A DNA stretch of 64,000 nt from Sphaerochaeta sp. (GTDB lineage: Bacteria; Spirochaetota; Spirochaetia; Sphaerochaetales; Sphaerochaetaceae), in the NCBI GenBank assembly GCA_022482495.1, contig JAKVPA010000001.1, positions 248,001 through 312,000 of the forward strand, written 5' to 3'. The notes under the pieces are model-generated. The model saw nothing but the letters and a program-made list of their open reading frames with translations. It ran no database searches and was not told the origin of the DNA. Below, in pieces: positions 58,384-64,000 of the stretch. The position numbers and the translations under genes were made by a program. Every line of letters begins with the position of its first letter. Within the stretch, counting starts at the first letter, position 1.

Positions 58384-59748
58384 ATGCACACATCCAAGGA
58401 AGTGTTCGAGGACCTGCCGGTCTGGCGGGCATTGCTTTCCCTATCCATCCCCACCATCATCAGCCAGCTGGTCACGTTGGTCTACAATCTTGCCGACACG
58501 TTCTTCATCGGACGGACGGGAAACCCGTACATGGTGGCTGGTTCCTCGCTGGTTCTGCCGGTGTACATGCTCTGCGTCGCCGTCTCCAACCTGGTGGGAA
58601 CCGGTGGCGGCACCTTGATCTCCCGGCTTCTGGGAAGCGGCAGGGAGGATGAGGCGAAAAAGGTGGCCGCATACGGCGTGTACCTCGCCTTGGCGCTCGG
58701 CGCCTGCTACAGTCTGCTCTGCTTCCTGTTCCTCCATCCGTTGCTTACCGCGCTTGGGGCCAGCGACCACACCCGCTCCTATGCGGCTTCCTATGCGCTG
58801 TACATCATCATTCTGGGAGGGGTGCCCAACATCCTCTCGTTGACGCTGGCAAATTTTCTCCGCAGCGTCGGATGTGCCAAAGAGTCGGGATTCGGCGTCA
58901 GTATGGGAGGCGTGCTGAACATCGGGTTGGATCCGCTGTTCATGTTCGTTCTGCTTCCCGAAGGCATGGAGGTTACCGGAGCGGGAATGGCGACGCTCTT
59001 GTCCAATCTGGTCGTCCTCGCCTACTTCATCGTGGTGATCATCCGCTTTTCCGGACGTACCGTCCTTGGGTTCAGCCCCCGATTGGGCATGCCGCTCTCC
59101 ACCTCACGCAAGGCGATCATCTCCGTCGGTGTTCCCGCCGCGTTGACGACGTTCCTGTACAACCTGGTCAATATTTTGATCAACCGGCTCTCCTCCCAGT
59201 ACGGCGACATCGCCGTGGCTGCCATCGGCATTGTACTGAAGGCGGAACGGCTTCCGTTGAACGCCGGCCTGGGGCTCTGCCAGGGTATGATGCCCCTTGC
59301 CGCCTACGCGTTTGCCAAAGGTGATTTCGGACGGATGAGGCGTGCGCTCCGGGACACCCGGATCGCGGGATTGGCGTTCGCCGCGCTGTCCATCATCCTG
59401 TATGAGACCTTTGCGGGCCCGGTGATGCGCTTCTTTATTGATGACGCCCAGACCATTGCGCTCGGCACCCATTTCCTCCGTGCCCGCTGCATCGCGACCC
59501 CGTTCATGTTCCTCTGTTTCAGCTACGTGATGTTCTTCCAGGCCATCGGCATGGGTAACATGTCCCTTTCCCTGGCCATTCTCCGGCAAGTGGTGTGCAA
59601 CATCCCCATTTTGCTGGTGCTTGACCACTTCTTCCAGATGAATGGCATTATCTGGACACAGTTCACCGCGGACGCCCTGACGGCGTTCCTCTCCTTCCTG
59701 GTGTTCCAATCATTGGTGAAAAAAGGGAAGATTCAGACAGCCAGCTGA
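58384..59748 (+). CDS. MATE-family efflux transporter
   Basis: A 454-residue protein with about twelve helices. The motif QLVTLVYNLADTFFIGRTG and the loop SNLVGTGGGTLISRLLG are typical. It is the third MATE in the window and follows pncB by six bases, so it is probably co-transcribed with it. Substrate unknown. Its end overlaps the convergent acetyltransferase by 16 bases. Confidence 0.88.
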   Translation: MHTSKEVFEDLPVWRALLSLSIPTIISQLVTLVYNLADTFFIGRTGNPYMVAGSSLVLPVYMLCVAVSNLVGTGGGTLISRLLGSGREDEAKKVAAYGVYLALALGACYSLLCFLFLHPLLTALGASDHTRSYAASYALYIIILGGVPNILSLTLANFLRSVGCAKESGFGVSMGGVLNIGLDPLFMFVLLPEGMEVTGAGMATLLSNLVVLAYFIVVIIRFSGRTVLGFSPRLGMPLSTSRKAIISVGVPAALTTFLYNLVNILINRLSSQYGDIAVAAIGIVLKAERLPLNAGLGLCQGMMPLAAYAFAKGDFGRMRRALRDTRIAGLAFAALSIILYETFAGPVMRFFIDDAQTIALGTHFLRARCIATPFMFLCFSYVMFFQAIGMGNMSLSLAILRQVVCNIPILLVLDHFFQMNGIIWTQFTADALTAFLSFLVFQSLVKKGKIQTAS

Positions 59749-60221
59749 AAGGCGATGCGGTCCGTTCCATCATCCAGCGTAATGATCCCACAAGGTGTGA
59801 AGCCAGCCTTCACCAAGAGACGGCGCATTGTCACGTTGTCCCGATGGGTGTCGGCGCGCAGGTTTGAGATTTGGGACAGGCAGAATTGGACACAGGATGC
59901 AAACACCCCGCTGACCGTCCCGTCACTCGCAAGCCGATGGATCGTCCCGTACGGAGCGTCATTCAACCATGCGCCTTCCCGAATCTCCCGGTAGGAAGGA
60001 TCCAACCCGATGGAAAAAACGAAGGAAGCATGCACCACGCCATCATCCCCCAAACCGACATACAACCGGCCCAAGGAAATATCTTCCGTCAAAAGCTCCA
60101 GCGAGGGATACGTCGTTCCCCACTGGGTGGGATTGCCATGGCTTGCCATGAACGAACGCGCTTCTGCGTAGACGGCGAGCACCGCCTCCAAATCCTTTCC
60201 TACCGCTTTCCTGATGGTCAT
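59733..60221 (-). CDS. GNAT-family N-acetyltransferase
   Basis: A 162-residue acetyltransferase starting MTIRKAVGKDLEAVLAVY. The acetyl-CoA pyrophosphate loop is not a textbook QxxGxG, but the strand order, the central REIREGAWLNDAPYGTIHRLASD and the later NVTMRRLLVKAGFTPCGII fit GNAT. It overlaps the amidase stop by four bases. The acceptor is unknown. Confidence 0.8.
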   Translation of the reverse strand: MTIRKAVGKDLEAVLAVYAEARSFMASHGNPTQWGTTYPSLELLTEDISLGRLYVGLGDDGVVHASFVFSIGLDPSYREIREGAWLNDAPYGTIHRLASDGTVSGVFASCVQFCLSQISNLRADTHRDNVTMRRLLVKAGFTPCGIITLDDGTDRIAFQLAV

Positions 60222-60976
60222 GATTCCTCCTGTGCGCACGCTTGGATGGCGGCGACGATGGCATTGGCCATCTCCTGCCGCCATGCGGGAGCGAGCAGAT
60301 GCGTCGCGTCGTTCTTGTTGGAAATGAACCCTACCTCCACCAGGACGGCAGGCATTCGGGAGATGTTCAGCACCCGGACGTTCTGTTGTTTGATCCCCCG
60401 GCTTCGGGAAAGGGGCATGTGCTCGGAAATGGCCGTCTCAAACCGGGTCGCGACCTCTTTGTTCCGTTGGTTGAGCAGATCATTCAGTTCCATCTCGGTA
60501 AATGGAGCAAACAAGCTGATGTTTTCCTTTGGGGTCTGCTCATCAAGGAGGGTCACACGGAGGGACGGTATCTTGGTCAGGATCTCGAACCCTTCCGCCT
60601 CATCGTTCGTCGCGCTGTTCACATGGATGGAAACAAACAACGCGCTGGTCTTCCGGGGAATAACCGTCCGGTAGGCGATGGCTGCGCGGTCATCCAGCGC
60701 GATGAACGTGTCATCCGCACGGGTCATGACGATGTTCCATTGGGGTTGGGCCACGGCAAGCAAGTCTGCGACGCGCTTGGCGATGTCAAGAATAAAATCC
60801 TTTTCCTGGATGGTGCCTCCGGCGAAACTCCACGCAGAGGAAGCCCCCCCATCCTTTCCTCCATGACCGGCGTCCAGCACCACGGTACGAAGCGGATAGG
60901 AGAACGGATCCGTCCGGGCAAAACAGAAGGAGACGGCCACACAGAAAAGCACCGCCACAAGCAGGCAACGCTTCAC
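60218..60976 (-). CDS. N-acetylmuramoyl-L-alanine amidase
   Basis: A 252-residue zinc amidase of the Amidase_3 family from GTG 60976. A signal peptide (MKRCLLVAVLFCVAVSFCFA) precedes the catalytic domain. Zinc ligands are in VVLDAGHGGKDGGA, a glutamate just after the TIQEKDF segment, and SIHVNS; the catalytic glutamate is in VLVEVGFISNK near the C terminus. It cuts the peptide from glycan strands during cell separation. The start overlaps the upstream stop. Confidence 0.92.
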   Translation of the reverse strand: MKRCLLVAVLFCVAVSFCFARTDPFSYPLRTVVLDAGHGGKDGGASSAWSFAGGTIQEKDFILDIAKRVADLLAVAQPQWNIVMTRADDTFIALDDRAAIAYRTVIPRKTSALFVSIHVNSATNDEAEGFEILTKIPSLRVTLLDEQTPKENISLFAPFTEMELNDLLNQRNKEVATRFETAISEHMPLSRSRGIKQQNVRVLNISRMPAVLVEVGFISNKNDATHLLAPAWRQEMANAIVAAIQACAQEES

Positions 60977-61899
60977 TTCTTCGTCTCCCCTCCCGCCCAG
61001 CAGGTGACCAGGTGGGTGTAGTCCTGTTTGACCAGCCATACCAGGCGGGTCTTCACTTCATCGCGGAACGCGTCCTTGTCGTAATCCGTCTTTGGTTTAC
61101 GGACGGTGTTTTTGCCCCGAAGGTCCTGCACCACGCCCAACGCCTTGGTGCAGCAACGCCGGTACCCCTCCATTTCGGTGATGTCTTCGATCACGGAAAG
61201 GCGGTCGGGGAACTGGATCAACAACGTCTGGGTCAGATACAAAGGATGTCCCAGCTCCCAGCAACGGATTCCCCAGTCCAACGCCTGCCAGTACTCGCTG
61301 TGGATCGCCTCGTCAAAACCCCTGAGCCGTTGGAACAGCGCCCGGTCGTACAAGCCCATCCCCATCACCGGGTACAGCGTATCCACCTTGGTGTCATCCA
61401 GCATGTTGGGGAAGTCACACCCATGGGAAAGCCGGCCATCGACAAGGGTGGGGATGCGGACCGTAGGGATGATCTCCTTCTGGGAATTGGCCAGCACCGG
61501 CACCACCATGGCGGGATGCTCTTTGGCTTCCATCATGGCGAACAGCTTTTCGCCGTCAAAACGGATCAACTCGGCGTCACTGCGGACGATCAGGAACGAG
61601 TTGGTCTTGCAGGTGGAGGCGAACGCGTTGATCTTCTCCCCGCTGAACCCACGGGAAGTGAAGACGATGAACGAGACGGAGGGGAACGTCTCCTGAAGTG
61701 TCTTGATGTCCCGCTGGTCATCCATCGTCAGCACATGGATGTCATAGTCCAGATTGGCCACGTACCAGGAAAGCGCCGATTCCAATTGCTCGGAAGAACC
61801 CACATCGAGAAGCCCGACGGCCAGGAGTGGGTTGTCATGTAACGAACGGATGCGGCTGCCCACATCCTGTTTGCTCTGGTAAATCCGATAGTCGTTCAC
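60973..61899 (-). CDS. Glycosyltransferase-like (GT-A fold) protein
   Basis: A 308-residue protein from GTG 61899, with a GTG at 61917 as alternative. The N-terminal half resembles a family 2 nucleotide-sugar fold (FLIVRSDAELIRFDGEKLF, the place of a DxD motif) and MGMGLYDRALFQRLRGFDEAI is like the acceptor loop GF(D/R)E. The C terminus is charged. No membrane helix is seen. The family call is moderate and the sugar unknown. It is coupled to the amidase gene, which hints at surface or wall glycan work. Confidence 0.6.
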   Translation of the reverse strand: MNDYRIYQSKQDVGSRIRSLHDNPLLAVGLLDVGSSEQLESALSWYVANLDYDIHVLTMDDQRDIKTLQETFPSVSFIVFTSRGFSGEKINAFASTCKTNSFLIVRSDAELIRFDGEKLFAMMEAKEHPAMVVPVLANSQKEIIPTVRIPTLVDGRLSHGCDFPNMLDDTKVDTLYPVMGMGLYDRALFQRLRGFDEAIHSEYWQALDWGIRCWELGHPLYLTQTLLIQFPDRLSVIEDITEMEGYRRCCTKALGVVQDLRGKNTVRKPKTDYDKDAFRDEVKTRLVWLVKQDYTHLVTCWAGGETKK

Positions 61900-61944
61900 G
61901 AGCCCCTCTCTTTGCACGCATTGTATCCCGCGGGAACCGTGTCT

Positions 61945-62430
61945 TCAAGCCACCGGCGTTTTTTCCTTGGGTTTGCGGACACTCTTTCGCGAGGAAGAGG
62001 CACGCGGCGTCGTCCTGCCACGGGTTCCTTTGGACGCATTCCGCTTGTCCCTGCGGTCCAGCCAACCGGCGATGTATTCCGGACTCCAGTACACCCGGTC
62101 TTTGGGAATGAGTCCCTTCTCCGGCCGGTAGCGCTCCACTCCCAGATAATCGGCAAGCGGTTTCACCCGTGCATCCATTTCGTGATACTGCTGGATGCCG
62201 AACGCCCAGTCCCGCCCCTGGGCCATGTCAATGACGGCCAACAGGTGCGACTTCCGCGCCGGTTTGCACTTGTAGTTGAAAAACGATCCATCCTGTTCCT
62301 GCACATTGCCCACCACCTCCACCGGAATGGTCAGTTCCATGTGGAATCCGTGTCCCTCCAGAAACGCGACGGCGTCCTGAAGGGAAACAAACAAGGTGTC
62401 ATTGCAGGTGGTCAAAGCATGCGTGCCCAT
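61945..62430 (-). CDS. Unrecognised protein with basic tail
   Basis: A 161-residue protein starting MGTHALTTCNDTLFVSLQDAV. The first 120 residues look folded with many Tyr, Trp and charged residues (WAFGIQQYHEMDARVKPLADYL). The last 35 residues are rich in Arg, Lys, Ser and Thr and are likely disordered and nucleic-acid binding. I do not recognise a family. It lies between the glycosyltransferase-like gene and proB with 45- and 52-base gaps. Confidence 0.6.
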   Translation of the reverse strand: MGTHALTTCNDTLFVSLQDAVAFLEGHGFHMELTIPVEVVGNVQEQDGSFFNYKCKPARKSHLLAVIDMAQGRDWAFGIQQYHEMDARVKPLADYLGVERYRPEKGLIPKDRVYWSPEYIAGWLDRRDKRNASKGTRGRTTPRASSSRKSVRKPKEKTPVA

Positions 62431-62482
62431 ACCAAAACCTTCCCCTGTATTGTAGGGAAACGACGTCGGAGGCTCAACCCAT

Positions 62483-63604
62483 TTATTCGACGGAAGAAAG
62501 GATTACCATGTCTTCCGGCCGGAAGATCACATCCTTGTGCCCTTTACCCAGGAATGAGTCGATCTCCGTGTTGGTATGCCCGGCCATGAACGCCACTTCG
62601 GTGCTGTTGTAGTAGGGAACAGCCTTGGCGAACGCCACGCCGGATCTATCCACCACCTGCACCACATCCCCTTCCCCGAAATCCCCTTGGACGGAGACGA
62701 CCCCTTTGGGAAGCAGGCTCTTGTGGGACAGCAAGGCCGCCTTCGCGCCCTCATCCACCACGATGGCCCCTTGATGGGAGTTGTTCAGGATCCACCGCTC
62801 CTTTTGGGAGAGCCGTTTCTTCGGATGGATGAAGGAGCCTACATCCTCCCCATCCAGAATCCGGATCAACGCGTCCTTCCCATAGCCGGAAGCGATCACC
62901 GTCCCGCAACCGGCGATGGTGGCGATCTTCGCGGCAAGCAACTTGGTCTTCATCCCGCCGACGGCGAACGCGCTGCCCGCCCCTCCGGCGTAGGAGAAGG
63001 TCTGTTCATCCAGCGAGGGAATGTCGGTGAGCAACGTGGCCTCGGGATGTTTCTTGGGATCGGCGGTGTACAGACCTTCGATGTCGGAGAGGATCACCAA
63101 AAGGTCGGCGTCAATCTTCGATGCGACCATGGCGCTCATCCGGTCGTTATCCCCGAACGCAGAACCAATCTCCGCCGTACTGACCACGTCGTTCTCGTTG
63201 AACACCGGCACGACATCCAGATCCAACAACGTGAAGATGGAGTTGCGCAGGTTGACGTACGTCTTGCGGTTGTTCAAGTCACTGCGGGTCAACAGGATCT
63301 GGGAGCAGATCAAGCCATTCTCGGCGAACGCCTTGCGGTAACTGTCCATCAACATCGGTTGCCCGATGGACGCGCACGCCTGGCGCATCGTCACCTGTTT
63401 CACCGCTTCCTTCAGCTTCAGTTCCTTGGCACCCATCCCGACGGCGCCGGAGGAGACCAGGAGCATCTGCAACCCACACTTCTTCAGTGTGGATATCTGC
63501 CGGGCGATATCCTGGATACGGGAGATGTCAATGCCGTTGGGCGCGGAGAGCAGATTGGTGCCCACCTTCACCACGATGCGACGGATATGAGAAAAATCCC
63601 TCAT
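62483..63604 (-). CDS. proB: Glutamate 5-kinase
   Basis: A 373-residue amino-acid kinase with a C-terminal PUA domain. The kinase begins [48 protein letters not shown] and [14 protein letters not shown] are active-site motifs. The PUA part starts after about residue 270. It makes glutamyl-5-phosphate, the first step of proline synthesis. It overlaps proA by four bases. Confidence 0.93.
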   Translation of the reverse strand: MRDFSHIRRIVVKVGTNLLSAPNGIDISRIQDIARQISTLKKCGLQMLLVSSGAVGMGAKELKLKEAVKQVTMRQACASIGQPMLMDSYRKAFAENGLICSQILLTRSDLNNRKTYVNLRNSIFTLLDLDVVPVFNENDVVSTAEIGSAFGDNDRMSAMVASKIDADLLVILSDIEGLYTADPKKHPEATLLTDIPSLDEQTFSYAGGAGSAFAVGGMKTKLLAAKIATIAGCGTVIASGYGKDALIRILDGEDVGSFIHPKKRLSQKERWILNNSHQGAIVVDEGAKAALLSHKSLLPKGVVSVQGDFGEGDVVQVVDRSGVAFAKAVPYYNSTEVAFMAGHTNTEIDSFLGKGHKDVIFRPEDMVILSSVE

Positions 63605-64000
63605 ACCAGTTCCTTGTGGGTGAACGGTTTGGCATGAGGCCCCATGTAGGTGGCAACCACCTGCCCCTGTCCGTCAAGCAACCATTTGGTCGTCATCAGG
63701 CCGGAGAGCCCCACCGGTCCCCGGGCATGGATCTTGCTGGTGGAAATACCCACTTCAGCTCCCAGTCCGTAGCGGTACCCGTCGGCAAAGCGGGTACTGC
63801 AGTTGACGAACACATCGGCGGAATCCACCCGATGCTGGAAATCCACGGCAGGGGATGCATCCTGCGTGATGATGGCGTCGGTGTGGTGGGAACCGTGGGT
63901 ATTGATGAACGAAACCGCTTCCCCTTCATCGGCCACCACGTGGATGTTGATCTCCAAGGCAAGGTATTCCTTGTCCCAATCCCCTTCCTTGAACGGGACG
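63601..64000 (-). CDS. proA: Gamma-glutamyl phosphate reductase, 3' part
   Basis: The last 132 residues of ProA, entering from the right edge. [34 protein letters not shown] is split across the two signature blocks of the family; ends [19 protein letters not shown]. Translationally coupled to proB. The active-site cysteine lies outside the window. It makes glutamate-5-semialdehyde, which cyclises and is reduced by ProC. Confidence 0.93.
   Translation of the reverse strand, partial: VPFKEGDWDKEYLALEINIHVVADEGEAVSFINTHGSHHTDAIITQDASPAVDFQHRVDSADVFVNCSTRFADGYRYGLGAEVGISTSKIHARGPVGLSGLMTTKWLLDGQGQVVATYMGPHAKPFTHKELV

Overview
The window reads as a chromosomal segment of a spirochaete, most likely a member of the Sphaerochaetaceae. 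The main clues are exported proteins whose signal peptides end in the FAQG(S/G)xE style common in that family (PstS, TctC), a spirochaete-type RNA polymerase omega protein, a small spirochaete-like zinc-ribbon protein, and a cell-wall and proline gene set that fits a fermentative anaerobe. The assignment is inference from family resemblance; no 16S gene is present. The DNA is GC-rich except for visibly AT-richer stretches around the glucarate locus (about 22.5-38 kb).

Layout. 0-2 kb: a truncated DapA-family aldolase and, divergently, a TIM-barrel sugar isomerase plus a GtrA membrane protein. 2-9 kb: a complete phosphate regulon, with phoB-phoR facing pstS-pstC-pstA-pstB-phoU and a candidate Pho box before pstS. 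9-13.6 kb: two tandem MATE exporters, an 8-oxoguanine deaminase-type amidohydrolase and a cupin. 13.7-18 kb: tig-clpP-clpX-nrnA. 18-22.5 kb: a near-perfect sigma-54 promoter drives an unrecognised sigma-like/HTH protein followed by rdgB and pepF, then a convergent acyltransferase. 22.5-38 kb: an accessory island for D-glucarate/galactarate catabolism: IclR regulator, glycerate kinase, DapA-type aldolase, tartronate semialdehyde reductase, a 2-hydroxyacid dehydrogenase, two glucarate dehydratase paralogues, a TctABC transporter and an EamA transporter. A group IIC intron sits in the terminator of the main operon, and an IS110-family element with a candidate bridge RNA splits the operon. The two operon promoters share an identical 17-bp motif. 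38-44 kb: a GGDEF protein, tRNA-Leu(GAG), an esterase, an NFACT/RqcH-like protein, a MEMO-family protein and a membrane pseudokinase-like protein. 44-53.5 kb: miaA, rpoZ, cmk, yicC, murC, a zinc-ribbon protein, an outer-membrane barrel, a TSCPD protein, murE, ddl and dinB. 53.5-64 kb: uppP, trmL, proC, serS, pncB, a third MATE, GNAT, amidase, a glycosyltransferase-like protein, an unknown basic protein, proB and partial proA.

How genes work together. The island forms a full route: uptake, glucarate to 5-keto-4-deoxyglucarate (GudD), aldol cleavage to pyruvate and tartronate semialdehyde, reduction to glycerate (GarR), then phosphorylation (GarK). murC, murE, ddl, uppP and the amidase cover peptidoglycan precursors, lipid carrier and turnover. 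proB, proA and proC complete proline synthesis.

A caution: seven genes, including clpX and ddl, contain nine frame breaks, and eight of the nine shift by +1. Several are repaired by removing one base. This looks like insertion-biased sequencing error rather than gene decay.
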